A stretch of 64,000 bases of DNA from Pseudomonas sp. MAG733B (GTDB lineage: Bacteria; Pseudomonadota; Gammaproteobacteria; Pseudomonadales; Pseudomonadaceae): NCBI RefSeq assembly GCF_036884845.1, contig NZ_CP145732.1, positions 3,162,001-3,226,000 of the forward strand, read 5' to 3'. The notes below the pieces were generated by a model. That model was not told the DNA's origin. It searched no databases and saw only the letters and a program-made list of their open reading frames with translations. Both the position numbers and the translations under genes were made by a program. Of this stretch, positions 35,363 through 43,953 are shown piece by piece. Positions within the stretch are counted from its first letter, which is position 1, and each line of letters begins with the position of its first letter.

Positions 35363-36616
35363 ATGCCCATCGGTCTCAAGTGGCTCAATGTATTGCCATC
35401 GGAAAGAGCGGCCCTGGCCTTGGGTTTCGCCTTTCATTTCTGTGTGCTCGCCAGCTACTACCTGGTGCGCCCGTTGCGCGATGCCCTGGGTCTTGAAGGT
35501 GGCGCCGACAAGTTGCAGTGGCTGTTTACCGCCACCTTCGTGGTGATGCTGCTGATGGTGCCGGTGTTCGGTGCGTTGGCCTCGCGGCTGCCGGCCACGC
35601 GATTCGTGCCGTTGATCTACCGCGTGATTGCCGCGTCGATGCTGGTGTTCGGCGTGCTGATCGCCAACCACGTCGCGCCGGTGATGGTCGGTCGGGTGTT
35701 CTTCGTCTGGATCAGTATCTACAACCTGTTCATCGTCTCGATTTTCTGGAGTGTGCTGGTCGACCGTTTTTCTAGCGAACAGGGGCGGCGGCTGTTCGGT
35801 TGCATCGCGGCGGGTGGCACCCTCGGCACGTTTATCGGGCCGTTGCTGGCGGCGACCATGGCCACCCGGCTAGGCCCGGTGGCATTGACCGTCGCCGCAG
35901 CACTGTTGCTGGAAATCGCCGTGCGTTGCTATCGGGCGTTATTGCTGCGTACGCAATCGCAGTCGGGCAATCCACTACTCGACGAACGGCGCCTGGGCGG
36001 CGGCATGCTCGCCGGCATCACCCTGATCCTGCGCTCTCCGTACCTGTTGGGGCTGGTGCTGTTCATGCTGCTGCACACCAGCGCCGCGACCTTGTTGTAT
36101 TTCGAGCAGGGTCGGATCGTCGCTGGCAGCTACGCTGATACGGGCAGCCGGACGCAATTTTTCGCCGTCGTCGATTTGATCGTGTCGGCACTGACCTTGA
36201 CGCTGCAACTGCTGCTGACGGCGCCGTTGATCCGTTTTGTGGGCATTGGCGGAGCCCTGATTGCGATGCCACTGGCGACCATCGTCGCGTTTGCCGCCAT
36301 GGCACTGGCGCCGGTGCCGGCCACTGTGGCGCTGGCCCAAGGGCTGCGCCGCGCGGTGGAATTCGCCATCGTGCGCCCGGCGCGGGAAGTGTTGTGGACG
36401 GTGGTCAGCCGCGAAGAGAAATACAAGGCCAAGAACGTGATCGAGACCCTGGTCTATCGCGGTGGCGATGCCGCCAGTGGCTGGTTGTCCGCCGGTTTGA
36501 CGACGATGGGCGCAGGGTTCGGCCTGGTGGCGCTGTTCATCGTGCCGTTTGCCGGGCTATGGGCCGGGTTATGTCTGTGGCTGGCCCGGCGACAGGCGCA
36601 ACAAGTCGAAACCTGA
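35363..36616 (+). CDS. NTP/NTP exchange transporter-like MFS protein
   Basis: 417-residue inner-membrane protein with about eleven or twelve hydrophobic segments. The YYLVRPLRDALGLEGGADKLQ opening resembles ATP:ADP antiporters (TlcC/Npt type) known from intracellular bacteria and plastids, but free-living Pseudomonas carry such genes as orphans and no nucleotide transport is shown for them. GAGGAGG precedes the ATG. The Tat-dependent aldo/keto reductase starts 21 bases after its stop, so the two are co-transcribed. Confidence 0.82.
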   Translation: MPIGLKWLNVLPSERAALALGFAFHFCVLASYYLVRPLRDALGLEGGADKLQWLFTATFVVMLLMVPVFGALASRLPATRFVPLIYRVIAASMLVFGVLIANHVAPVMVGRVFFVWISIYNLFIVSIFWSVLVDRFSSEQGRRLFGCIAAGGTLGTFIGPLLAATMATRLGPVALTVAAALLLEIAVRCYRALLLRTQSQSGNPLLDERRLGGGMLAGITLILRSPYLLGLVLFMLLHTSAATLLYFEQGRIVAGSYADTGSRTQFFAVVDLIVSALTLTLQLLLTAPLIRFVGIGGALIAMPLATIVAFAAMALAPVPATVALAQGLRRAVEFAIVRPAREVLWTVVSREEKYKAKNVIETLVYRGGDAASGWLSAGLTTMGAGFGLVALFIVPFAGLWAGLCLWLARRQAQQVET

Positions 36617-36637
36617 TTGGCGGGCGAGGGACGATTT

Positions 36638-37582
36638 ATGAGCCATCCTGTGGGTTACACCCGTAGAGAAATACTCACGCTGGCTGCCGGTGTTTCGGCG
36701 GTCTTCACGTTCGGTCCGACCGGCGCGCAAACCCCGCCGTCGACGGGAACAGGAGGCAAGACCATGCAGACCCGCGTCATTCCTTCCAGCAAAGAGTCGC
36801 TGCCCATCGTCGGGCTGGGCACCTATCGCGGTTTTGATGTGGCCCCCGAAGATCCGGCCTACAAACAACTGCCCGCCGTGCTGCACGCGTTGTTCGAGAA
36901 GGGCGGGACGGTGATCGACAGCTCACCGATGTACGGCCGTGCCGAACAGACCACCGGTGAACTGCTGTCGATCCACGAGCCGCGCTCGCCGGCGTTCCTG
37001 GCGACCAAGGTGTGGACCCGGGGCCGCGAAGAAGGCATCGCGCAGATGGAAGAGTCCTTCAGGCTGTTGCAGACCGACCGCATCGACCTGATGCAGATTC
37101 ACAACCTGCTGGACTGGCAAATCCATTTGCCGACCTTGCGTCACTGGAAGGAAGAGGGCCGAGTCCGCTACATCGGCATCACTCATTACACCGCGTCGGC
37201 GTATGAAGAAGTGGAAGCGGTGCTCAAGGCCGAGCCGCTGGATTTCCTGCAAATCAACTATGCGCTGGATGATCGCGGTGTCGAGAAACGCATCCTGCCG
37301 CTGTGCCGCGAGCGCGGCGTGGCGGTGATCTGCAACCGGCCATTCGGCGGCGGTGGCTTGCTCGGTCGATTGAAAGACAAACCGCTGCCGGGCTGGGCCG
37401 CGCAAGTCGGGGTCAAGAGCTGGCCGCAACTGGCGCTTAAATTCCTCTTGTCGCATTCGGCGGTGACTTGCGTCATTCCCGGCACTGGCAACCCGCGCTA
37501 CATGGCGGAAAACGCCGGGGCCGGTTTCGGCCCGATGCTCACCGATGCCCAGCGGCATCAGTTGATCGCATTGGTGGAATAG
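36638..37582 (+). CDS. Aldo/keto reductase with Tat signal
   Basis: 314 residues. The N terminus YTRREILTLAAG carries a twin-arginine motif and hydrophobic stretch ending near TGAQT, so the enzyme should be exported folded. The AKR domain follows with catalytic Asp and Tyr in VIDSSPMYGRAE, Lys in ATKVWT and His in MQIHNLLDW, and the C-terminal CVIPGTGNP cofactor loop. The ATG at 36638 follows GAGGG. It is co-transcribed with the NTP-carrier-like gene. A periplasmic NADPH enzyme is unusual; the physiological reductant is unclear. Confidence 0.88.
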   Translation: MSHPVGYTRREILTLAAGVSAVFTFGPTGAQTPPSTGTGGKTMQTRVIPSSKESLPIVGLGTYRGFDVAPEDPAYKQLPAVLHALFEKGGTVIDSSPMYGRAEQTTGELLSIHEPRSPAFLATKVWTRGREEGIAQMEESFRLLQTDRIDLMQIHNLLDWQIHLPTLRHWKEEGRVRYIGITHYTASAYEEVEAVLKAEPLDFLQINYALDDRGVEKRILPLCRERGVAVICNRPFGGGGLLGRLKDKPLPGWAAQVGVKSWPQLALKFLLSHSAVTCVIPGTGNPRYMAENAGAGFGPMLTDAQRHQLIALVE

Positions 37583-37726
37583 CCAACGAATCCGGGGCTT
37601 TCATGCTGATTTCGCCGTTCGCCGGCGTGTCATGAAAGCTCTCCTATACTGTTTCGCGAAGATCAGTTCCTGACTGTCCGCAGCATGGCGCGGGCGCCCC
37701 TGTTCACTACTGCAAGGAGATCGATT

Positions 37727-38380
37727 ATGGCAATTCGTATTGGCGACGAAGCTCCGGATTTCACTGCTGACACCACCGAAGGCACGCTGAATTTTCACCA
37801 GTGGATCGGTGACGGCTGGGCCATCCTGTTTTCCCATCCGAAGGATTTCACTCCGGTTTGCACCACTGAACTGGGCTATCTGGCCAAACTCAAGCCAGAG
37901 TTCGACAAGCGCAACACCAAGATCCTCGGGCTGAGCATCGACCCGGTCAGCGACCACAACAAGTGGGTCGGTGACATCGAGGAAACCCAGGGCAACGCCG
38001 TCAACTATCCGCTGATCGGCGATGAAAACCTGGTGGTGGCCAAGCTCTACGACATGATTCACCCGAACGCCAGCGGCGGCTCGCGCACTGCCGTGGACAA
38101 TGCCACGGTGCGTTCGGTGTTCCTGGTCGGCCCGGACAAGAAGATCAAGGCGATGCTGATCTACCCGATGAGCGCCGGGCGCAACTTCGATGAAGTGCTG
38201 CGTTTGCTTGACTCGCTGCAACTCAATGCCAAGCACACCGTGGCCACGCCGGTGAACTGGCGTCCGGGCGAAGACGTGATTATTCCGACGTCGGTGTCTG
38301 ACGAGGATGCGAAGAAGAAATATCCGGATGGGTTCAAGACTCACAAACCGTATCTGCGGACTGTGGCGCAACCGAAATAG
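37727..38380 (+). CDS. 1-Cys peroxiredoxin, Prx6/LsfA type
   Basis: 217-residue cytoplasmic peroxidase. The peroxidatic C45 lies in DFTPVCTTE. The C-terminal Prx extension (NWRPGEDVIIPTSVSDEDA...KPYLRTV) is the 1-Cys Prx6 form and no resolving Cys is evident. It reduces hydrogen peroxide and organic peroxides. AAGGAGA lies upstream of the ATG at 37727. It differs from what I recall of LsfA of P. putida in the region before NATVRSVFLVG, so it may be a paralogue; symbol left blank. Confidence 0.92.
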   Translation: MAIRIGDEAPDFTADTTEGTLNFHQWIGDGWAILFSHPKDFTPVCTTELGYLAKLKPEFDKRNTKILGLSIDPVSDHNKWVGDIEETQGNAVNYPLIGDENLVVAKLYDMIHPNASGGSRTAVDNATVRSVFLVGPDKKIKAMLIYPMSAGRNFDEVLRLLDSLQLNAKHTVATPVNWRPGEDVIIPTSVSDEDAKKKYPDGFKTHKPYLRTVAQPK

Positions 38381-38402
38381 ATTGGTAAATCTTGATGCCG
38401 CC

Positions 38403-38468
38403 ATCGCGAGCAAGCTCGCTCCCACAAGGTTCAACTCGATACCTGTGGGAGCGGGCTTGCCCGCGATG
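38403..38468. repeat. REP-type inverted repeat (GCGGGCTTGCCCGC group)
   Basis: Left arm ATCGCGAGCAAGCTCGCTCC..., right arm TGTGGGAGCGGGCTTGCCCG..., inverted, about 24 bases each with a 17-base spacer. Lies between the converging peroxiredoxin and dienelactone hydrolase genes. Confidence 0.88.
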
Positions 38469-38488
38469 AGGCCGGCCCTGCCGACCGA

Positions 38489-39376
38489 TCAAACCAGATA
38501 CTTGCGAAACCACTCCACCGTCCGATCCCACGCCAGTTTCGCCGCCGCCTCGTCATAACGCGGTGTCGAATCATTATGAAAACCATGATTGGCGCCGGGG
38601 TAGATAAAGGCCTCATAGGTCTTGCCTCCAGCTTTCAACGCCTGCTCATAGGCCGGCCAGCCTTCGTTGATGCGCGTGTCCAGTTCGCCGTAGTGCAGCA
38701 TCACCGGTGCCTTGATTCGCGGCACATCCTTGGCTTCTGGCTGACGCCCATAAAACGACACCGCTGCACCCAGTTCCGGGTAGGCCACGGCGGCCGCATT
38801 GGTGACACCGCCGCCGTAGCAGAACCCGGTGATGCCCACTTTGCCGCTGCCAGCGGGGTGTTTCATCATGAATTCGACGGCGGCGAAGAAGTCATTCATG
38901 AGCTTTTCCGGGTCGACTTTTTCCTGAAGCGCGCGGCCCTTGTCGTCGTTTCCGGGATAGCCGCCGACCGAACTCAGCCCGTCCGGGGCGAGAGCGATGA
39001 AACCAGCCTTGGCCACGCGCCGGGCGACATCTTCGATGTATGGATTGAGCCCGCGATTTTCATGCACGACCACCACCGAGGCGACTTTGCCGGTGGCCTT
39101 GGCCGGACGAACCAGATAGGCGCGAACCTCGCCGTGGCCCTTGGGCGAAGGGTAGGTGATGTACTCGGCGATGATGTCCGGGTCGGTGAACTCGACCTGC
39201 TCGGCGAGGGCATAGTTCGGGCTCAGGGAGGCCAATAGCGCACTGGCCGTCAACCCGCCGAGGGTGAACAACGCCGCCCGGTCGAGAAACTCGCGCCGGT
39301 TGATCAGGCCATGGGCGTAATAGTCGTAGAGCTCCAGCAATTCGGGGGCAAAGTCTTTCGCAGTGAGACGGGGCAT
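38489..39376 (-). CDS. Dienelactone hydrolase-family protein with Tat signal
   Basis: 295 residues from the Met at 39376; upstream codons fall in a REP arm. After a 26-residue soluble lead, [16 protein letters not shown] is a twin-arginine signal, so export is expected. The hydrolase domain (about 80-295) shows the Cys nucleophile elbow GFCYGG, acid Asp in HYGELDTRI and His in GANHGFHND, the dienelactone hydrolase triad. The gene is monocistronic, flanked by REP repeats on both sides. Substrate unknown. Confidence 0.9.
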   Translation of the reverse strand: MPRLTAKDFAPELLELYDYYAHGLINRREFLDRAALFTLGGLTASALLASLSPNYALAEQVEFTDPDIIAEYITYPSPKGHGEVRAYLVRPAKATGKVASVVVVHENRGLNPYIEDVARRVAKAGFIALAPDGLSSVGGYPGNDDKGRALQEKVDPEKLMNDFFAAVEFMMKHPAGSGKVGITGFCYGGGVTNAAAVAYPELGAAVSFYGRQPEAKDVPRIKAPVMLHYGELDTRINEGWPAYEQALKAGGKTYEAFIYPGANHGFHNDSTPRYDEAAAKLAWDRTVEWFRKYLV

Positions 39377-39413
39377 CTGTGCGTTTCCTTTTCGGCTGGT
39401 TTGACGCGGACCT

Positions 39414-39502
39414 TGTGGGAGCGGGCTTGCCCGCGATGACGGAGTATCAGACACATGGATGCTGGATGTGCCGCCGCCTTCGCGGGCAAGCCCGCTCCCA
39501 CA
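39414..39502. repeat. REP-type inverted repeat
   Basis: Arms TGTGGGAGCGGGCTTGCCCG... (from 39414) and its inverted complement ending at 39502, with a longer spacer of about 40 bases. Sits between the dienelactone hydrolase and glcG genes. Confidence 0.88.
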
Positions 39503-39536
39503 GGGATCTATGGTGGAGGATAGATTTGCATTCTGC

Positions 39537-39938
39537 TCACTTTAGACACTGCGCCCCGGCTTTCGCCACTTGCGCATCCTGCTCGGCCTTGACTCCGGAC
39601 ACCCCGACCGCGCCAATCACCTGGCCGTCGACGATGATCGGTACGCCGCCTTCAAGCGACGTCAGCAACGGCGCCGAGACAAAAGCAGTGCGCCCGCCGT
39701 TGATCATGTCTTCGTAGCCTTTCGACTCGCGTCGTCCGAGGGCTGAGGTGCGGGCCTTTTCGGTGGCGATGTAGGCGCTGATGGGCGCGGCGCCGTCGAG
39801 GCGTTCGAGGGCCAGCGGGTGGCCGCCGTCATCGACGATCGCGATGGTCACCGGCCATTGATTGTTTTGCGCTTCGGTCCGCGCCGCAGCGAGGATTCGG
39901 GTCACTTCGGTCTGGCTCAGCACGGCTTTGCTTTTCAT
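39537..39938 (-). CDS. glcG: GlcG/HbpS-family heme-binding-like protein
   Basis: 133 residues of the GlcG (DUF336) family, with the typical [28 protein letters not shown] and [20 protein letters not shown] blocks. The start at 39938 lies 17 bases after the glcF stop, so it is the last gene of glcDEFG; a longer frame into glcF is unlikely. Its role in glycolate oxidation is unclear, and homologues bind heme. Position in the operon is the basis for the name. Confidence 0.92.
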   Translation of the reverse strand: MKSKAVLSQTEVTRILAAARTEAQNNQWPVTIAIVDDGGHPLALERLDGAAPISAYIATEKARTSALGRRESKGYEDMINGGRTAFVSAPLLTSLEGGVPIIVDGQVIGAVGVSGVKAEQDAQVAKAGAQCLK

Positions 39939-39955
39939 GGGCGTTCTCCAGGGCG

Positions 39956-41176
39956 CTATTGCGACAATGCGGCTTCGACCACTTCGATCCAGTGCCGGAC
40001 CGGCGTGCGGCCCGCGCCGTCGAGGTGGGACTGACAGCCGATATTGGCCGTGACGATGACTTCGGGGTAACCGCTTTCCAGGGCATTCATCTTGTTGTCG
40101 CGCAGTTGCCGGGACAGTTCCGGCTGGGTCAGCGAGTAGGTGCCCGCCGAGCCACAGCACAGATGGCCGTCGGGCACGAAGGTCAGGTTGAAGCCCAGAC
40201 GCTCCAACACCGTCTCCACCGCGCCACCGAGTTTTTGCGCGTGCTGCAAGGTGCAGGGGCAGTGGAAGGCCAGACGCTGGGCACTGTGGATGCCGAGCTG
40301 TTCCAGGGGTTCAGCGCGCAACACTTCAACCAGATCCCTGGCCAGCGCACTGACTTTCTTGGCCTTCTCTGCGTAAGCCGGATCGCGCTCCAACAGATGT
40401 CCATAATCCTTGATAAACGCCCCACAACCACTGGCCGTCTGCACGATGGCTTCGGCGCCTTGTTCGATGCTCGGCCACCAGACATCGATGTTGTGGCGGG
40501 CGCGATCAAGGCCGGCGGCCTGGGCGTCCAGGTGATAATCCACGGCACCGCAGCAACCGGCTTCGCGGGCCGGGGTGACGCTGATCCCGAGGCGATCCAG
40601 CACCCGCGCGGCGGCTACGTTGGTATTGGGCGACAGGCCCGGTTGCACGCAGCCTTCAAGCATCAACACGTGCCGCGCATGGCGGGTGGCGGGGCGCGGC
40701 TTGGTCTGTGCTGCGCGGCGCGGCAGTTTGCTTTGCAGTGCATCGGGCAGCAGCGCGCGGAATATCTGACCGCTGTTGACCAGGCCTTTGAACAGGTCCG
40801 GATGGGGGACTAGCGTACGCAAGCCTTCGCGCAACAAACGCTGGCCGATTGGCCGCGGTACCGCCGCATCGACCACCGCGCGGCCGATATCCAGCAAGTT
40901 GTGATAGTCGACGCCGGACGGGCAGGTGGTTTCGCAGTTGCGGCATGACAGGCAGCGGTCCAGATGCTGCTGGGTCTTTTGTGTGACCTCGTTGCCTTCC
41001 AGCACTTGCTTGATCAGGTAGATGCGCCCGCGCGGGCCATCCAGCTCATCGCCGAGCAACTGATAGGTCGGGCACGTGGCGTTGCAGAAACCGCAGTGCA
41101 CGCAGGTGCGCAGGATGCTGTCGGCTTCTTCGGCGCGGGGTAATCGGCGGGCGCTTTCGCTCAAGGTGGTTTGCAT
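39956..41176 (-). CDS. glcF: Glycolate oxidase iron-sulfur subunit
   Basis: 406 residues. Two 4Fe-4S motifs lie near the N terminus ([12 protein letters not shown] about 25-36 and [12 protein letters not shown] about 75-86), followed by two cysteine-rich CCG domains ([11 protein letters not shown] and [12 protein letters not shown]). It passes electrons from the flavin subunits toward the quinone pool. Only three bases separate it from glcE, so expression is coupled. Length and motif order fit GlcF. Confidence 0.95.
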   Translation of the reverse strand: MQTTLSESARRLPRAEEADSILRTCVHCGFCNATCPTYQLLGDELDGPRGRIYLIKQVLEGNEVTQKTQQHLDRCLSCRNCETTCPSGVDYHNLLDIGRAVVDAAVPRPIGQRLLREGLRTLVPHPDLFKGLVNSGQIFRALLPDALQSKLPRRAAQTKPRPATRHARHVLMLEGCVQPGLSPNTNVAAARVLDRLGISVTPAREAGCCGAVDYHLDAQAAGLDRARHNIDVWWPSIEQGAEAIVQTASGCGAFIKDYGHLLERDPAYAEKAKKVSALARDLVEVLRAEPLEQLGIHSAQRLAFHCPCTLQHAQKLGGAVETVLERLGFNLTFVPDGHLCCGSAGTYSLTQPELSRQLRDNKMNALESGYPEVIVTANIGCQSHLDGAGRTPVRHWIEVVEAALSQ

Positions 41177-41179
41177 GGT

Positions 41180-42244
41180 TCAAAGCTCCGCGTACAGGCG
41201 ACCGGGGTTGAAGATGCCCCGGGGATCGAGTTGTTGCTTGAGGCTTTGGTGATAGCGCAGCAACGGGCCGGGCAACGGCTGGAAAGGGCAGTCGATCAGG
41301 CCGTGGCTGTAGCAGGTCACGTGGCCGCCGACTTCCTCGACCACCTGGCGAATGAACGTCGCTTCGGCGTCGGATTTGAGCCAGCGCTGGGCGCCGCCCC
41401 AGTCGATCAGTTGCAGACCGGGCAGGGACAGTTTAGGTGTGTTGTGCGGCAAGGACAGACGCCATAGAGGCTGATCCTCATCGAAGAAACTCAAGCGCTG
41501 CTCGTTGAGGTCGGCCCAGTAGGCGTTGTCCAGCCATTGACCGCCCAAACGATCCTGGGCCGCCGACACCGAACCTCTGCCACCTTCAAGACGCAGGTGC
41601 AGGTTCTCTCCGTCGTGACAGGCGGCGCTGATCGGCAAGGGTTGCTGGCCCCACTGCGCCAGATGCTGCAAGGCGCGCTCGCTGTTCATCTCCAGGCTGA
41701 TGCTCAACGATTGCCGGGGTTTGGGCAGGACCTTGAGCGAGACTTCCGTGATCAGCCCCAGCGTCCCGTAGCTGCCGGCCATCAGGCGCGACACATCGTA
41801 GCCGGCGACGTTTTTCATCACCTCGCCGCCGAATCGCAAATGCTTGCCGAGACCGGTGATCACCCGAGTGCCGAGGACAAAGTCGCGCACCGACCCCGAC
41901 CACGGCCGTCGTGGTCCCGACAGCCCGCAGGCAATCATGCCGCCCACGGTGGCGCCATCGCCGAATGACGGCGGTTCGCAGGGCAGCATCTGTTGCGCGG
42001 CGTCCAGCACTTGCATCAGTTCGGCTAGCGGCGTGCCGCAGCGCACGGTGACCACCAGTTCCGTCGGGTCATAGCTGACGATGCCGCGATGCGAACGGGT
42101 ATCGAGTATTTCCCCCGCAGTCACCCGGCCAAGAAACGCCTTGCTGTTGGAGCCCTGGATGCGCAACGGCGTGGCGTTTTCCAACGCCTGATTGACTTGC
42201 TCCAGCAGCGCGCCGCTTTCATCGAAATCGCCTGTGCCGTGCAT
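41180..42244 (-). CDS. glcE: Glycolate oxidase FAD-binding subunit
   Basis: 354-residue FAD_binding_4 (PCMH-type) protein. The FAD region is seen in TPLRIQGSNSKAFLGR and in the GGMIACGLSGPRRPW and GKHLRFGGEVMKNVAGYDVSRL blocks. It is shorter than GlcD, as is normal for GlcE. Its ATG overlaps the glcD stop by one base. Works in a complex with GlcD and GlcF to oxidise glycolate to glyoxylate. Confidence 0.95.
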   Translation of the reverse strand: MHGTGDFDESGALLEQVNQALENATPLRIQGSNSKAFLGRVTAGEILDTRSHRGIVSYDPTELVVTVRCGTPLAELMQVLDAAQQMLPCEPPSFGDGATVGGMIACGLSGPRRPWSGSVRDFVLGTRVITGLGKHLRFGGEVMKNVAGYDVSRLMAGSYGTLGLITEVSLKVLPKPRQSLSISLEMNSERALQHLAQWGQQPLPISAACHDGENLHLRLEGGRGSVSAAQDRLGGQWLDNAYWADLNEQRLSFFDEDQPLWRLSLPHNTPKLSLPGLQLIDWGGAQRWLKSDAEATFIRQVVEEVGGHVTCYSHGLIDCPFQPLPGPLLRYHQSLKQQLDPRGIFNPGRLYAEL

Positions 42245-43743
42245 CAGAAACGCTCCAGGTCAGGGAAGGGCAACTGTCCGGCGTGTACATGCATCGCGCC
42301 GAATTCGGCACAGCGGTGCAGGGTCGGAATGTTCTTGCCGGGGTTGAGCAGGCCGCTCGGATCGAATGCCGCTTTGACCGCATGAAACAGGGTCAGCTCG
42401 TCACTGTTGAACTGCGCACACATCTGATTGATCTTCTCGCGGCCCACGCCGTGTTCGCCGGTAATGCTGCCACCGACCTTCACGCACAATTCCAGGATCT
42501 TGCCGCCCAGGGTTTCGGCGCGCTCAAGTTCGCCCGGCGTATTGGCGTCGAACAGAATCAGCGGGTGCATGTTGCCGTCACCGGCGTGGAACACGTTGGC
42601 CACCCGCAGGCCGTATTCGGCCGACAACTCTTTGATGGCGTGCAGTACGCCGGGCAAGGCGCGGCGTGGAATGGTGCCGTCCATGCAGTAATAGTCCGGC
42701 GACAAACGGCCAACGGCCGGGAACGCATTCTTGCGCCCGGCCCAGAAACGCACGCGCTCGGCCTCATCTTTGGCCAAGCGTACTTCCGTGGCGCCGGCCT
42801 GTTCCAGTACTTGGCGCACACAGTCGCAATCGTCATCAACGTCAGCTTCGACGCCATCGAGTTCGCACAGCAAAATGGCTTCGGCGTCCACCGGGTAACC
42901 GGCGTGGATAAAGTCCTCGGCGGCGCGGATCGCCAGGTTGTCCATCATTTCCAGGCCACCGGGGATGATGCCGGCGGCAATGATGTCGCCGACCGCGCGA
43001 CCGGCCTTTTCCACGGAGTCGAACGCCGCCAGCAGCACTTTGGCGGACTGCGGTTTGGGCAGCAATTTGACCGTGACTTCGGTGATTACCCCGAGCATGC
43101 CTTCGGAGCCGGTGAACAAGGCCAGCAGATCGAGGCCGGGTGAATCGAGGGCGTTGGAGCCAAGCGTCAGGTGTTCGCCGTCGACGGTGAGAATGTCCAC
43201 CTTGAGCACGTTGTGCACGGTCAGGCCGTACTTCAGGCAATGCACGCCGCCGGCGTTTTCCGCGACGTTGCCGCCGATGGAACAGGCGATTTGCGACGAC
43301 GGGTCGGGCGCGTAGTACAAACCATGCGGCGCGGCGGCCTGGGAAATCGCCAGGTTGCGCACTCCCGGCTGGACCCGTGCGGTGCGGGCGGCGGGGTCGA
43401 TGTGCAGAATCTGGTTGAAACGCGCCATCACCAGCAGCACGCCTTTTTCCAGAGGCAGGGCGCCACCGGACAATCCGGTGCCGGCACCCCGGGCAACCAC
43501 CGGCACTTGCCGCTCATGACACAGGCGCAGCACGCCTTGAACCTGCGCGATGTCCCGAGGCAGCACCACCAGCATCGGCGTGGTGCGATACGCCGACAGG
43601 CCATCGCATTCGTAAGGCTTGAGTTCTTCCTGCTGATGCAGGATTTCCAGCTCCGGCATCTGCGTTTGCAGGGCTTGCAGCAACGCGTTTTTGTCGACGT
43701 CAGGCAGGGCGCCGTCAACGCGTTCATCGTAGAGAATGTTCAT
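42244..43743 (-). CDS. glcD: Glycolate oxidase catalytic subunit
   Basis: 499-residue flavoprotein that oxidises glycolate (and D-lactate in homologues) to glyoxylate. The FAD loop VARGAGTGLSGGALP is near residue 85-100, and the C-terminal domain has NVFHAGDGNMHPLI and GEHGVGREK, both conserved in GlcD and D-lactate dehydrogenases. First gene of glcDEFG, with an overlap into glcE. No divergent glcC-type GntR gene is present here, so regulation is from elsewhere or from the permease side. Confidence 0.95.
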   Translation of the reverse strand: MNILYDERVDGALPDVDKNALLQALQTQMPELEILHQQEELKPYECDGLSAYRTTPMLVVLPRDIAQVQGVLRLCHERQVPVVARGAGTGLSGGALPLEKGVLLVMARFNQILHIDPAARTARVQPGVRNLAISQAAAPHGLYYAPDPSSQIACSIGGNVAENAGGVHCLKYGLTVHNVLKVDILTVDGEHLTLGSNALDSPGLDLLALFTGSEGMLGVITEVTVKLLPKPQSAKVLLAAFDSVEKAGRAVGDIIAAGIIPGGLEMMDNLAIRAAEDFIHAGYPVDAEAILLCELDGVEADVDDDCDCVRQVLEQAGATEVRLAKDEAERVRFWAGRKNAFPAVGRLSPDYYCMDGTIPRRALPGVLHAIKELSAEYGLRVANVFHAGDGNMHPLILFDANTPGELERAETLGGKILELCVKVGGSITGEHGVGREKINQMCAQFNSDELTLFHAVKAAFDPSGLLNPGKNIPTLHRCAEFGAMHVHAGQLPFPDLERF

Positions 43744-43891
43744 TGGCGCTCGACCCTCGCTTTGTTGTTATGTGAGGTCTGTTTTCGCGATCCACTGTCT
43801 TAATCATTGGCCCGCCAGGCTCAGCTGTCCATGGGATCTTTGTCTGCTCGATGGACGATTCATTCAATAAAACCATCAGCCATGTATAACG

Positions 43892-43920
43892 CCACGCCCG
43901 GGCAATGAGCCCGGGCGTGG
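43892..43920 (-). terminator. Hairpin between the permease and glcD
   Basis: Perfect 12-base stem CCACGCCCGGGC/GCCCGGGCGTGG with a 5-base loop, 34 bases beyond the end of the permease gene. The minus-strand tail (GCGTTATAC) is poor in T, so it may only weaken read-through into glcDEFG. Confidence 0.65.
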
Positions 43921-43953
43921 ATAAGATTTATGCAAGAAAGCGCTGTGCTGGAA

